Shown here piece by piece: positions 41,295 through 50,808 of a stretch of DNA of 64,000 nt. This DNA is from Caulobacter sp. Root1455. GTDB lineage: Bacteria; Pseudomonadota; Alphaproteobacteria; Caulobacterales; Caulobacteraceae. Numbering within the stretch: the first letter of the stretch is position 1; the number at the start of each line of letters is the position of its first letter. The position numbers and the translations under genes were made by a program. Under the pieces are notes generated by a model. That model did no database searches, was not told the DNA's origin, and saw only the letters and a list, made by a program, of their open reading frames with translations. Location: positions 534,234 through 598,233 of the forward strand of contig NZ_LMFQ01000024.1 of the NCBI RefSeq assembly GCF_001426905.1. The letters run 5' to 3'.

Positions 41295-42605
41295 ATGTCT
41301 CTCTCGCGTACCTCCCTCGCCGCCGGCGTGGCGCTCGCCGCCCTGGTCGTCGCTTCGCAGGCCTCGGCCGCCGCTTTCTATCTGCAGGAACAATCCGTGC
41401 GCGGCGCCGGCCGCGCCTATTCGGGCGAAGTCGCCGACCGCGGCGCCGCCAGCCTGTGGTGGAACCCCGCCTCGATCGCCGGTCTCGACAAGAACGAGAT
41501 CTACGGCGGCGTTCACCTCGTCCAGGTCGACTCCCAGGTCGATGACGACGGCTCGACCCTGACCCGTCCGGTCATCCCGGGCGGCCTGACCACCTCGGTG
41601 GGCGGCGACCACATCGCCGGCGGCCCGATCAACAACGGCATCGTTCCCAACCTGGCCGGCGCCTTCCGCATCAACGACAAGCTGGCCGTCGGCCTGACCG
41701 TCGCCGCGCCCTACAACTTCACCACCGATTACAACGGCAACAGCTGGACGCGTTACGACGCCCTGAAGTCCAGCCTGCTGACGGTCGACGTCAACGGCAC
41801 GGTGGCCTATCGCGTCAACGACAAGCTCGACCTGGGCGTGGGCGTTTCGGCCCAGTACACCGACGCCGAACTGAGCTCGGCCCTGCCGAACCTGTCGCCG
41901 GCCCTGCCCGACGGCGCGTCCTCGCTGAAGGGCGAAGGCAACTGGGACTACGGCTGGAACGTCGGCGCCCAGTTCCACGCCACCCCGGCCCTGACGATCG
42001 GCGCGTCCTATCGTTCGAAGATCGAGCACGAACTGGACGGCAAGGTCGTCGTCTCGGGCCTGCTGGGCCCGCTGGCCGGCGGCAATATCAGCACCGACGG
42101 CGTGGCCAAGATCACCACCCCGTGGATGGCCAACCTCGGCGCCCGTTGGAAGGTTGACGACAAGACCACGCTGAACGCCTCGATTTCCCGCATCGGCTGG
42201 AGCGAGTTCGACCAGATCGTCGTCTCCTATCCGGGCGGCGGCAGCATCAGCGAGCAGAACTACGAGGACACCACCACCGCGGCCTTCGGCATCGACTACG
42301 AGGTCAATCCGAAGCTGACCCTGCGAGGCGGCGTGCAGTACGACCCGACGCCGACGCCGAACGTGGGCCGCACCGCCCGCGTGCCGGACGGCGATCGGAC
42401 GCTCTATGCGTTCGGCAGCACCTGGCAGGCGACCGACGCCATCCAGTGGGACGCGGCCGTGTCGTACATCAGCTTCAAGGACAGCAAGATCAACCGCATC
42501 GACACGTTCTATGCCGGCACGCCGGCGGCGACGCGGCTGAACCTCCAAGGCGACGTCGGCGGCTCGGCCGTGGTCCTGTCGACGGGCCTGCGCTGGAGCT
42601 TCTAG
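41295..42605 (+). CDS. FadL/OMPP1 family outer membrane porin
   Basis: A 436-residue outer membrane protein with a signal peptide (cleavage after ASA, about residue 25), then AFYLQEQSVRGAGRAYSGEVADRGAAS and WWNPASIAGL typical of the FadL N-terminal hatch, and a beta barrel ending ...STGLRWSF with a terminal Phe. It would admit long-chain fatty acids or other hydrophobic compounds. A strong terminator follows. It is transcribed alone after an AT-rich control region. Confidence 0.92.
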   Translation: MSLSRTSLAAGVALAALVVASQASAAAFYLQEQSVRGAGRAYSGEVADRGAASLWWNPASIAGLDKNEIYGGVHLVQVDSQVDDDGSTLTRPVIPGGLTTSVGGDHIAGGPINNGIVPNLAGAFRINDKLAVGLTVAAPYNFTTDYNGNSWTRYDALKSSLLTVDVNGTVAYRVNDKLDLGVGVSAQYTDAELSSALPNLSPALPDGASSLKGEGNWDYGWNVGAQFHATPALTIGASYRSKIEHELDGKVVVSGLLGPLAGGNISTDGVAKITTPWMANLGARWKVDDKTTLNASISRIGWSEFDQIVVSYPGGGSISEQNYEDTTTAAFGIDYEVNPKLTLRGGVQYDPTPTPNVGRTARVPDGDRTLYAFGSTWQATDAIQWDAAVSYISFKDSKINRIDTFYAGTPAATRLNLQGDVGGSAVVLSTGLRWSF

Positions 42606-42623
42606 GCTTCGACGTGAGCTGAC

Positions 42624-42666
42624 GAAGAAGAGGCCGCCCGGGGAAACCCGGGCGGCCTTTTTCTTC
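42624..42666 (+). terminator. Rho-independent terminator of FadL-type gene
   Basis: A GC-rich stem AGGCCGCCCGG / CCCGGGCGGCCT with a short GGAAA-type loop is flanked by A-rich sequence and followed by TTTTTCTTC. Confidence 0.9.
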
Positions 42667-42694
42667 TGGCGCGCGGCGGGACGCCCCCCTCCGC

Positions 42695-43807
42695 CTACCC
42701 CTTCACCCCATCCCACAACATCTTCGCCGCCCCGACGAACGCCTTGGCCGCCGCGCTGTCCGGCGCGCGCAGCACCACCGGCGTTCCCGCGTCGCCGGCC
42801 TCGCGCACGGCGATCTCGATCGGCACCTGGGCGAGCACCGGCACGCCCAGGGTCTTGGCCTCTTCCACCCCGCCGCCGGTTCCGAAGATCGGGATCGGGG
42901 CGCCGCCGGCCGGGTCGGCGAAGAAGGCCATGTTCTCGATCAGGCCCAGGATCGGGGTGGCGGTCTTGCCGAACATCGCCGCGGCGCGGCGGGCGTCGAT
43001 CAGGGCGATCTCCTGCGGCGTGGTCACCAGCACCGCCCCGTCGATCCGCAGTTTCTGGACCAGGGTCAGCTGGATGTCGCCGGTGCCGGGCGGCAGGTCG
43101 ACGACCAGCACGTCCAGCGGCGCGGCCGCCGAGCCCCAGGCCACGTCGTGGATCATCTGGCGCACGGCCGACGAGGCCATCGGGCCCCGCCAGATCATCG
43201 CCTTGCCCTCGTCGACCAGGAAGCCGATCGACATCAGCTTGATCCCGTGGGCCTCCAGCGGCTGCAGCTTGCCGTCCTCGAAGCTGGGCTCGCCGTCGAC
43301 GCCCATCATGCGCGGCGCCGAGGGGCCGTACACGTCGGCGTCCAGCAGGCCCACCCGCAGGCCCTGGGCGGCGAAGGCGCAGGCCAGGTTGGTGGCCACG
43401 GTGGACTTGCCCACCCCGCCCTTGCCCGAGGCCACGGCGATCACGTGCTTCACATGGGCGGGCTTTTCGGCCTCCGGCGGCGGGACCAGCTTGGCCTGGC
43501 CGTCTTCGGAGACCTTGGCGCCCTTGCGCACCCGGGTCGCGCCCTCGGCCGCCTGGGCGGTCAACACGACCTGGGCGACCTCGACGCCCGGCAGGCCCGC
43601 CAGAACCTTCTCGGCCGCCTCGCGCACCGGGGCGTAGGTCGCCGCTTGGGACGCCGGCACCTCCAGCATGAAGCCGGCGCGTCCGGCGCGCACCACCAGG
43701 CCCTGGACCAGGCCGGCCGCGACCAACCCCTGGCCGGAAACCGGATCGACGATCAGATCCAGCGCCGCGCGGGCGTCGTCGAGGGTGGCGGGGGAAGCTG
43801 CGGTCAC
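42695..43807 (-). CDS. mrp: Mrp/ApbC-family P-loop ATPase
   Basis: A 370-residue Fe-S cluster carrier-like ATPase with a DUF59-type N-terminal domain (about 1-90) and an ATPase part with Walker A VASGKGGVGKSTVATNLA. DADVYGPSAPRMMG and LPPGTGDIQLTL are further motifs. The CxxC pair found in many Mrp proteins is absent: NMAFFADPAGGAPIPIFGTGG has none. The start is GTG at 43807. It lies opposite hflK with 110 bases between. Confidence 0.92.
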   Translation of the reverse strand: MTAASPATLDDARAALDLIVDPVSGQGLVAAGLVQGLVVRAGRAGFMLEVPASQAATYAPVREAAEKVLAGLPGVEVAQVVLTAQAAEGATRVRKGAKVSEDGQAKLVPPPEAEKPAHVKHVIAVASGKGGVGKSTVATNLACAFAAQGLRVGLLDADVYGPSAPRMMGVDGEPSFEDGKLQPLEAHGIKLMSIGFLVDEGKAMIWRGPMASSAVRQMIHDVAWGSAAAPLDVLVVDLPPGTGDIQLTLVQKLRIDGAVLVTTPQEIALIDARRAAAMFGKTATPILGLIENMAFFADPAGGAPIPIFGTGGGVEEAKTLGVPVLAQVPIEIAVREAGDAGTPVVLRAPDSAAAKAFVGAAKMLWDGVKG

Positions 43808-43917
43808 GGGATTGTCTTGCCTTGTTCTGCGGGGGCTTTCATATCCGCGTGCGGGGATGGTTTTACAACCCCGCCATTTGGCCCGCCATTCGCTGTGACC
43901 GGAAGACCAAGCCGCCC

Positions 43918-45030
43918 ATGCCCTGGAATGACAACGCCGGCCCCGGACCTTGGGGATCCCCGCCGCCAAACGACGGCAAGAAGGACCCGGATCGCAACAG
44001 GGGCGAAGGGCCGCGTCCCGGCGGCGGCCCCGGTGGGTCCGGCGGCCCGCCTCCGCCGGTCGACGTCAACGCCCTGCTCGAGCGCCTGTCCGACCGGATG
44101 CGCCAGACCTTCGGCGGCCCTGGCCGGGGACGCGCGATCGCCGTCTCGGCCCTGGGCCTGGTCGCCTTGTGGGCTGTCTCGGGCTGCTATGTGGTCCAGC
44201 CCAAGGAGCAGGCGGTCGTCACCACCTTCGGCGCCTATAGCCGCACCGCCCAGCCCGGCCTGCGCTACCACCTGCCCTGGCCGATCGAGCACGCCGAGCT
44301 GGTGCCCTTCACCTCGATCCAGACCCTCGACATCGGCGGCTCGGTCAGCCAGCCGATATCCGACGAGCGCCTGATGCTGACCGGCGACGAGAACATCGTC
44401 GATCTCAGCTTCACCGTTCAGTGGAAGGTCTCGGACGCGCCCAAATACGCCTTCAACGTCCGCGACCCCGATGTCGTGATCAAGGACGTCGCCGAGAGCG
44501 CCATGCGCGAAGTGGTCGGCCGCACCGCCCTCACCCCGATCCTGACCACCGGCCGCGGCCAGGTGCAGGACCAGACCGAGGTGCTGATGCAGCGCATCCT
44601 CGACCGCTACGACGTCGGCGTCTCGATCCAGAGCGTCAACATCCAGGCCGCCACCACGCCGGCCCCGGTGCTGGAGGCCTATCGCGACGTGCAGCGCGCC
44701 GCCCAGAACGCCGAGTCCGCCGCCAACAACGCCCGCGGCGAGGCCGCCCAGATCCGGCAGGCCGCGCTGGGCTATCGCGAGCAGGTCGTGCGCGAGGCGG
44801 CCGGCGACGCCGACCGCTTCAACCAGGTCTACGCCCAGTACAAGCTGGCCCCGGCCGTCACCCGCGAGCGCCTCTATATCGAGACCATGCAGCGCGTGCT
44901 GGAGCGGTCCAACAAGGTGATCATCGACAACAAGGGCGCCACGGCCCCGGTGATCCTGCCGCCCGACACGTTCAGGCCGAGAACTTCCGTCGCCGCCAGC
45001 ACCGCCGCCGCCGAGGGGACCGTCCGATGA
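43918..45030 (+). CDS. hflK: FtsH protease regulator subunit HflK
   Basis: The 370-residue protein has a Gly/Pro/Asp-rich N-terminal tail, a membrane helix (about residues 75-95, with LVALWAVSGCYVVQP) and an SPFH/Band 7 domain (about 100-290) that is helical to the end (ERLYIETMQRVLERSNKVI). With HflC it forms an inner-membrane complex that limits FtsH protease. The start ATG at 43918 matches the MPWNDNAG start. Its stop overlaps the hflC start. Confidence 0.95.
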   Translation: MPWNDNAGPGPWGSPPPNDGKKDPDRNRGEGPRPGGGPGGSGGPPPPVDVNALLERLSDRMRQTFGGPGRGRAIAVSALGLVALWAVSGCYVVQPKEQAVVTTFGAYSRTAQPGLRYHLPWPIEHAELVPFTSIQTLDIGGSVSQPISDERLMLTGDENIVDLSFTVQWKVSDAPKYAFNVRDPDVVIKDVAESAMREVVGRTALTPILTTGRGQVQDQTEVLMQRILDRYDVGVSIQSVNIQAATTPAPVLEAYRDVQRAAQNAESAANNARGEAAQIRQAALGYREQVVREAAGDADRFNQVYAQYKLAPAVTRERLYIETMQRVLERSNKVIIDNKGATAPVILPPDTFRPRTSVAASTAAAEGTVR

Positions 45031-45875
45031 ACCGCCTCAACCCGTCCGTCGTCGCCACCGGGATCGGCGCGCTGTTCCTGCTGATCCTGGCCAACTTCAC
45101 CCTGTTCAAGGTGGACCAGAAGCAGCAGGCCCTGATCGTCCGCCTGGGCGATCCGGTGCGCACCGTGCGCACGCCCGGCCTGCACGTGAAGAGCCCGTTC
45201 GACACCGTCATCCGGTTCGACAAGCGCAACATCGAGATGATCAACGCCCAGCCTGAAGAGGTCACGGCCGCCGACCAGGAGCGCCTGGTGGTCGACGCCT
45301 TCGTCCGCTACCGCATCACCGACCCGCGCCAGTTCTACCGCACCCTGGGCCAGGAAAGCGTCGCCACAGACCGCCTGGACCGCATCGTCAACGCCGCCCT
45401 GCGCGAGGAGATCGGCCGCTCGACCTCTGAAGAGGTGATCGCCGGCAAGCGCGCCCAGGTGATGGCCGCCATCCGCGACCGCGTCGCCCGCCAGGTGGCC
45501 GCGTCCAACCTGGGCGTCCAGATCATCGACGTGCGCATCAAGCGCGCCGACCTGCCGCCGACCAACGAGCAGGCGGTGTTCGAGCGCATGCAGACGGCCC
45601 GCAAGCAGGAAGCCGCCGAGCTGCGCGCCATCGGCGAGCAGAAGCGCCGCGAGATCGTCGCCACCGCCTACGAGGAGGCCGAGAAGATCCGCGGCGACGC
45701 CGACGCCCAGCGCGCCCAACTGTTCGCCTCCAGCTTCGGCCGCGACCCGGGCTTCGCGGCCTTCTACCGGTCGATGTCGGCCTATGAAAAGGCGCTGGGC
45801 CAGGGCGACACCACCCTAGTGCTCTCGCCCGACAGCGCGTTCTTCAAGTACTTCGAGAAAGGTCCGGCGGGCTGA
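45027..45875 (+). CDS. hflC: FtsH protease regulator subunit HflC
   Basis: The 282-residue protein has a single N-terminal helix (residues about 7-27), and a Band 7 domain with QQALIVRLGDPVRTVRTPGLH and the stomatin-like coiled region MQTARKQEAAELRAIGEQKRRE. It pairs with HflK in the membrane cage around FtsH. The ATG at 45027 overlaps the hflK stop (ATGA). A terminator follows the gene. Confidence 0.95.
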   Translation: MNRLNPSVVATGIGALFLLILANFTLFKVDQKQQALIVRLGDPVRTVRTPGLHVKSPFDTVIRFDKRNIEMINAQPEEVTAADQERLVVDAFVRYRITDPRQFYRTLGQESVATDRLDRIVNAALREEIGRSTSEEVIAGKRAQVMAAIRDRVARQVAASNLGVQIIDVRIKRADLPPTNEQAVFERMQTARKQEAAELRAIGEQKRREIVATAYEEAEKIRGDADAQRAQLFASSFGRDPGFAAFYRSMSAYEKALGQGDTTLVLSPDSAFFKYFEKGPAG

Positions 45876-45891
45876 GATCGAAACAAACCCA

Positions 45892-45925
45892 AAAGGCCGG
45901 CGGATCACTCCGCCGGCCTTTTTCT
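45892..45925 (+). terminator. Rho-independent terminator of hflKC
   Basis: AAAAGGCCGGCGGA and TCCGCCGGCCTTTT form a 14-bp stem around TCAC, followed by a T-rich TTTTTCTT run. Confidence 0.9.
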
Positions 45926-46048
45926 TGAGACGCCCCAGGGCAAGACCTTGCGCAACCTCGAACAGGTCAAATTGTCGCAGGTCTTGGCCTGAAACACCGC
46001 CCCGGGCCTGTTAACTGGGATTTCACGGCGCCAAGGCTAAGCAGGCGC

Positions 46049-46660
46049 ATGAAGATCGCGCCGATACTCTTCGTGGCGACAATACTGACGGGATCCGCCC
46101 ACGCCGCGGACCTGACGGTTTCGGTGCGTGGGCCTGACGGCAAACCGGTTTCGGACGCGGTCGTCACCGTCTATCCGAACGGCCAGCCGACCAGGGGTCC
46201 GATCAAGTTCGACTGGCCCTATCGCGTCGCCCAGCGGAACATCCAGTTCACCCCGTTCGTGCTGATCGTGCCGGCGGGAGCCGAGGTGTCGTTCCCCAAT
46301 CTCGATAAGGTCCGCCACCACGTCTATTCGTTCTCCGACGGCAACAAGTTCGAACTGAAGCTGTACGGCCGCGAAGAGAGCCGCTCCGTCAGGTTGTCGG
46401 CGGTCGGCGTGGCGGCGATCGGCTGCAACATCCACGACCAGATGGTCGGCTTCATCAAGGTGGTCGACACAGCCTATGCCGCCAAGAGCGACGCCGGCGG
46501 CGTGGCCGTGATCCATGGCCTGCCGGACGGTCCGGTCGTCGCCAAGGTCTGGCACCCCTATCTGCGGGCGCCGAAGAACGAGAAGACCCTGGCCCTCACC
46601 GCCGTTCGCGGCGCGGCGCGCGAGACCGCGACGATCGAACTTCGCCCGGGCGGGCACTGA
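46049..46660 (+). CDS. periplasmic cupredoxin-domain protein
   Basis: The 203-residue protein has a signal peptide (cleavage after AHAA, about residue 20) and a plastocyanin-like fold. His91 (VRHHVYSF) and Cys126, His129, Met132 in GCNIHDQM match the His-Cys-His-Met set of a type 1 copper site. It was formerly grouped with methylamine-utilisation proteins. The copper-bound protein could carry electrons or sense copper in the periplasm. It ends 4 bases before the next gene, a GGDEF/EAL protein, suggesting a functional pair. Confidence 0.85.
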   Translation: MKIAPILFVATILTGSAHAADLTVSVRGPDGKPVSDAVVTVYPNGQPTRGPIKFDWPYRVAQRNIQFTPFVLIVPAGAEVSFPNLDKVRHHVYSFSDGNKFELKLYGREESRSVRLSAVGVAAIGCNIHDQMVGFIKVVDTAYAAKSDAGGVAVIHGLPDGPVVAKVWHPYLRAPKNEKTLALTAVRGAARETATIELRPGGH

Positions 46661-46664
46661 TCCG

Positions 46665-49031
46665 ATGTTCAAACGGCTCCAGACCAAGCTGACCGTCCTC
46701 TACGCGGGTCTGTTCGCCCTGGCCCTGAGCCTGGTCGCCGTGAGCGTCTACCTGACCATCGCCAACAACGCCCAGCAGCAGGTCCGCGGGGAGCTGGCCG
46801 CGACCGGCACGGTGTTCGACAGCGTGTGGGCCCTGCGCACCCAGCGGCTGCGCGACGGGGCCGACCTGCTGTCGCGCGACTTCGGCTTCCGCGCCGCCGT
46901 GGCCACCCGCGACGCCCCGACCGTCGACTCCGCGGTGACCAACCTGCGCCAGCGCATGGGCCTGGAACTGGCCTTCATGGTCGGGATCGACGGCGACGTG
47001 GTCGGCGTCGACCCGGCCAAGATCGACATCGGCAAGCTGTGGAGCGCCCTGGATCACGAGGACGGGGCCCAAGGCGTGTTCGTCGTCGACGGCGCGCCTT
47101 ACCAGCTGATTTCCGCGCCCGTGATGTCGCCCAACCTGACCGGCTGGATCGTGTTCGGGGCGCGGCTCGACGATCGCGAAATGACGGCCCTGGAACAGCT
47201 GGCGGCCATCCGCCTGGACGCCCAGGTGTTCGACCGACGCGGCGAGACCTGGGTGACCACCGACAAGACCGCCGACGCCAAGGCGCTGGGCGCCTTGGTC
47301 GCCACGGCCACGGCCGCGGGCAAGGCGGTCTCCGCGCCGACCCGCCTGCGCACGGCCGCGGGCGACAACCTGGTTCTGGTCAAACGACTGAAAACACTGG
47401 ACGGCCAGACGCCGGCGGCGCTGGTCCTGCGCTATCCCATGGCCTTGGCCATGGCGCCCTATCAGCCGCTGATGGCGGCGGTGTTCATCGCCGTCCTGGC
47501 CGGCGCGGCCCTGGTCGTGGCCGCCAGCTGGGCGCTGTCGCGCGACATCGCCAGGCCGATCGCCGCCCTGGAGGACGCCGCCCGGCGTCTGCGGCGCGGC
47601 GAGGCCGTGCACGTGGACGTGCGCTCCAGCGACGAGATCGGCCATCTCTCCGACAGCTTCAACCTGATGGCCGCCGAGATCCGCGAACGCGAGGTTCGGA
47701 TCACCGAGCTGGCCCTGCGCGACGCCGAGACCGGCCTGCCCAACCATCTGGCCATGGAGCGTGAGATCGAGGCGCGCATGGCCCGCCTGGCGCCGGGCGA
47801 GCAGGTCGTGGTCGGGGCCCTGGGGCTGGACCGCTTCACCGTCCTGCGCAGCGCGATCGGCTACGCCCTGTTCAACCAGCTGGTCGCGGAGATCGGCGCG
47901 CGGATCCAGGTGATCGACCCGGAGGCCGTGGTCGGCCGCCTGACGACCTCGACCCTTTGCGTGATCTCCCGCCTGACAGCGCTGACCGACGAGATCGTCC
48001 CGCACATCGAAAAGGCGCTCGTCGACCTGGCCGCGCCCGTCCGCCTGGGCGGCGAGCTGGTCGACGTCCACATGACCAACGGCCTGGCCGCGGCCGAGGC
48101 CGGGACCATTGACGCGCCCCGCCTGATCGAACAGGCGATGATCGCGCTGGACCAGGCCCGCGCCTGCGGCCGCAAGGTGTCGATCTTCGATGCGGCGGCC
48201 TATGGCGACCCGGCCAGCAACCTGTCGCTGATGAGCGAGATGCTGCAAGGCGTCGCGACCGGCGCCCTGTTCCTGCATCATCAGCCCAAGCTGGATCTGC
48301 GCAGCGGCGCGATCACCGGCCTGGAGGCCCTGGTGCGCTGGGCCCACCCGACCCGCGGCCTGCTGCGGCCGGACCTGTTCGTCGGCATGGCCGAGGAGAC
48401 CGGCCACATCCGCGCCCTGACCGACTGCGTGATCGACCGCGCCATCCTCGACCAGCGCGCGCTGCGCGAGGTCGGCCATGACCTGACGATTTCGATCAAC
48501 ATCTCCGGTCGCCTGATCGACGACGCCGAATTCGCCGATCGCGCCATCGAGAAGATCGCCGCCGCCGGCGCCCGCTTCTGCTTCGAGATCACCGAGACCG
48601 CCGTGATCGGCAATCCGGACGTCGCCCTGGGCGTGCTGGCCAAGCTGAACGCCGCCGGAATCCCCGTGTCGATCGACGACTACGGCTCGGGCCTGTCGTC
48701 CCTGGCCTATCTGAAGCAGATCAACGCCGAGGAGCTGAAGATCGACAAGGCCTTCGTGTTGTCCCTGGAGAACGACGCCAAGGACGCCCTGCTGGTCAAG
48801 TCGACCATCGATCTGGCCCACAGCCTGGGCCTGAAGGTCACCGCCGAAGGCGTCGAGAGCCGCCAGGCCCTGGCCATGCTGCAGATGATGGGCTGCGACC
48901 TCGCCCAAGGCTACCACATCGCCAGGCCCATGGCGCTGGACAAGCTGGTGGTGTTCCTGGGGGATTGGCAAATCTCGAACCCTCTCCCAGTGGGAGAGGG
49001 AGGGGCCCGCCGCGCAGCGGTGGGAGGGTGA
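46665..49031 (+). CDS. membrane GGDEF/EAL c-di-GMP phosphodiesterase
   Basis: The 788-residue protein has an N-terminal helix, a periplasmic sensor region (about 30-265) and a second helix (about 268-290), then HAMP (about 290-345), a degenerate GGDEF domain (about 355-500, RLTTSTLC where GGDEF should be) and an EAL domain (about 525-770). The EAL part has GLEALVRW, ISINISGR, FEITETAV, IDDYGSGLSS and TAEGVES, so it should hydrolyse c-di-GMP. The final NPLPVGEGGARRAAVGG comes from the family C repeat. The periplasmic part may sense the cupredoxin encoded immediately upstream. Confidence 0.9.
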   Translation: MFKRLQTKLTVLYAGLFALALSLVAVSVYLTIANNAQQQVRGELAATGTVFDSVWALRTQRLRDGADLLSRDFGFRAAVATRDAPTVDSAVTNLRQRMGLELAFMVGIDGDVVGVDPAKIDIGKLWSALDHEDGAQGVFVVDGAPYQLISAPVMSPNLTGWIVFGARLDDREMTALEQLAAIRLDAQVFDRRGETWVTTDKTADAKALGALVATATAAGKAVSAPTRLRTAAGDNLVLVKRLKTLDGQTPAALVLRYPMALAMAPYQPLMAAVFIAVLAGAALVVAASWALSRDIARPIAALEDAARRLRRGEAVHVDVRSSDEIGHLSDSFNLMAAEIREREVRITELALRDAETGLPNHLAMEREIEARMARLAPGEQVVVGALGLDRFTVLRSAIGYALFNQLVAEIGARIQVIDPEAVVGRLTTSTLCVISRLTALTDEIVPHIEKALVDLAAPVRLGGELVDVHMTNGLAAAEAGTIDAPRLIEQAMIALDQARACGRKVSIFDAAAYGDPASNLSLMSEMLQGVATGALFLHHQPKLDLRSGAITGLEALVRWAHPTRGLLRPDLFVGMAEETGHIRALTDCVIDRAILDQRALREVGHDLTISINISGRLIDDAEFADRAIEKIAAAGARFCFEITETAVIGNPDVALGVLAKLNAAGIPVSIDDYGSGLSSLAYLKQINAEELKIDKAFVLSLENDAKDALLVKSTIDLAHSLGLKVTAEGVESRQALAMLQMMGCDLAQGYHIARPMALDKLVVFLGDWQISNPLPVGEGGARRAAVGG

Positions 49032-49144
49032 GGGGTTACACCCTCGCCAATCTCCATGAACACCCTGCCGGCACGCAGTCGGACTCAGAACCCCCTCGCC
49101 CTCCCAAGCTTCGCTTGGGCCCCGCCCTCTCCCCATGGGAGAGG
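48980..49144. repeat. dispersed palindrome, family C
   Basis: Arms CCCTCTCCCAGTGGGAGAGGG and CCCTCTCCCCATGGGAGAGG, with inner CGCCGCGCAGCGGTGGGAGGGTGAGGG and a mirrored part. Its start lies inside the EAL gene and provides that gene's stop. Close to the copy at 26742-26911. Confidence 0.8.
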
Positions 49145-49154
49145 TTGAAGTGAA

Positions 49155-49820
49155 CTAGGCCGCGGCCTTCAGCAGGCCCAGCACCACGTGCAGGCTGTCG
49201 GCGACGTGCACGCACTTGTCGTGCATCTCCTCGTTCGGGTCGAGAATGTCCGGCACCATGATCGTCATCATGCCGGCCGCGTGCGCGGCGCGGACGCCGG
49301 GGTGGGAGTCCTCCAGGGCCAGGCACAGGGTCGGGTGGACGTTCAGCCGGCGGGCGGCCTCCAGATAGGGATCCGGGTGCGGCTTGTGGCGCGTGACGTC
49401 GGCGTTGGCGACCACCGCGTGGAAGCGCCTGACCAGATCGAAGCGCCCCAGATAGCGGTCCACCGCCTGGCGGCTGTTGGAGGTGGCGATGGCCCGCGGC
49501 AGGCCCAGGGCGTCCAGATAGTCGAGGATCTCCATCACCCCGGTCTTCAGCCGCACCTCGGCCTCCAGCAGGATCTCGACGTCGCTCCAGACGCGGGCGA
49601 AATAGTCTTCGACCGGGAAGGTTTCGCCATGGAGCTCGCGCAGCATCACCGCGCATTCCGGATTGGTCTTGCCGACCATCGACCGGTAGGTCGCGGCGGT
49701 GAAGTCGATGTCGAACGCCTGGCCGGCCTCGATCATCGCCGCCTGGTAGACCGTCTCGGTGTCCAGCAGCAGGCCGTCCATGTCGAACACCACGGCCTGG
49801 ACGCCGCGCGGGAAGGTCAC
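49155..49820 (-). CDS. HAD-superfamily phosphatase (beta-PGM-like)
   Basis: The 221-residue protein has HAD motif I FDMDGLLLDTE, motif II ATSNSR, the motif III Lys in RHKPHPDPY and motif IV LEDSHPGVRAAHAAG, with a helical cap. It resembles 6-phosphogluconate/beta-phosphoglucomutase-type HADs and dephosphorylates a small phosphometabolite. The GTG at 49820 overlaps the serB stop (GTGA), so it is translated with serB. Confidence 0.9.
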   Translation of the reverse strand: MTFPRGVQAVVFDMDGLLLDTETVYQAAMIEAGQAFDIDFTAATYRSMVGKTNPECAVMLRELHGETFPVEDYFARVWSDVEILLEAEVRLKTGVMEILDYLDALGLPRAIATSNSRQAVDRYLGRFDLVRRFHAVVANADVTRHKPHPDPYLEAARRLNVHPTLCLALEDSHPGVRAAHAAGMMTIMVPDILDPNEEMHDKCVHVADSLHVVLGLLKAAA

Positions 49821-50686
49821 GAGACGAACTCGGCGGCGGTGAAGCCCTGGAAGTAGAGCAAGGCTGTGAGATCGGCGTGGTCGACCTTCGCGTGGGCCTG
49901 AGCCGCGACGATCGGCTTGGCGCGATAGGCCACGCCCAGGCCCGCGACCTCGATCATCGCCAGGTCGTTGGCGCCGTCGCCCACCGCCAGGGCGTCGGCC
50001 GGGGTCAGGCCCAGGGCCGCCGTTTCCTCCCGCAGGGCGGCCAGCTTGGCCTCCTTGCCGAGGATCGGTTCGCCGACGGTTCCCGTCAGCCGGCCGTCGG
50101 CCTCGATCAGGGTGTTGGCGCGATTGAGGTGGAAGCCGGCCGCCTGGGCCACCCGCGAGGTGAAGAAGGTGAAGCCGCCCGAAACCAGGGCGCAGCGGGC
50201 GCCGTGCTCGGCCATGGTCCGCACCAGGGTGCGCGCCCCCGGATTGAGCTTCACGCGGTCGTCGTAGCAGGCCTGCAGGGCGTCGACCGACAGGCCCGTC
50301 AACATGCCGACCCGCTCGCGCAGCGCGCCCTCGAAGGCCAGCTCGCCGCGCATGGCGCGCTCGGTGATCGCCGAGACCTTGTCCTTGACCCCGGCGAAGT
50401 CGGCCAGTTCGTCCAGGCACTCGACGTTGATGATCGTGGAGTCCATGTCGGCGATCAGCAGCCGCTTGCGACGGTTCTCGACCGGCTGGACGGCGAAGTC
50501 GACCGGCAGTTCGTCGACCGCGGCCTTGACCGCCTGGTGGGTCTCCACCGGCGGCCCGTCGATCAGCAGGTCCAGCGCCCCCTCCCCCAGCACGGCTTCG
50601 GACGAAACCGCCAACGCGGCGCGCACGGCGGCGACGGCCTCCGCCAGGGCGGCGGGATCGGGCGAGACGAGGGTGATCGCGAGCAT
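49817..50686 (-). CDS. serB: phosphoserine phosphatase
   Basis: The last step of serine synthesis. The 289-residue enzyme has an N-terminal ACT-like regulatory part (about 1-75) and a HAD phosphatase core with DMDSTIINVECLDELA, LVSGGFTFFTSRVA and GDGANDLAMIEVAG. The length and layout match bacterial SerB. It is the first gene of a pair with the HAD phosphatase gene and is divergent from miaA. Confidence 0.95.
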   Translation of the reverse strand: MLAITLVSPDPAALAEAVAAVRAALAVSSEAVLGEGALDLLIDGPPVETHQAVKAAVDELPVDFAVQPVENRRKRLLIADMDSTIINVECLDELADFAGVKDKVSAITERAMRGELAFEGALRERVGMLTGLSVDALQACYDDRVKLNPGARTLVRTMAEHGARCALVSGGFTFFTSRVAQAAGFHLNRANTLIEADGRLTGTVGEPILGKEAKLAALREETAALGLTPADALAVGDGANDLAMIEVAGLGVAYRAKPIVAAQAHAKVDHADLTALLYFQGFTAAEFVS

Positions 50687-50808
50687 GAGGGGCGGCTATT
50701 GGAGGAAGCCGCCCGCGTCAACCACTAGCTTCGGTCTTCCAGCTTTCGACGCGACGCGAGGATGGCGCTGGCGTGGCGTTTCGTGGTTTGTCCCAGGCGA
50801 GATCGTAA

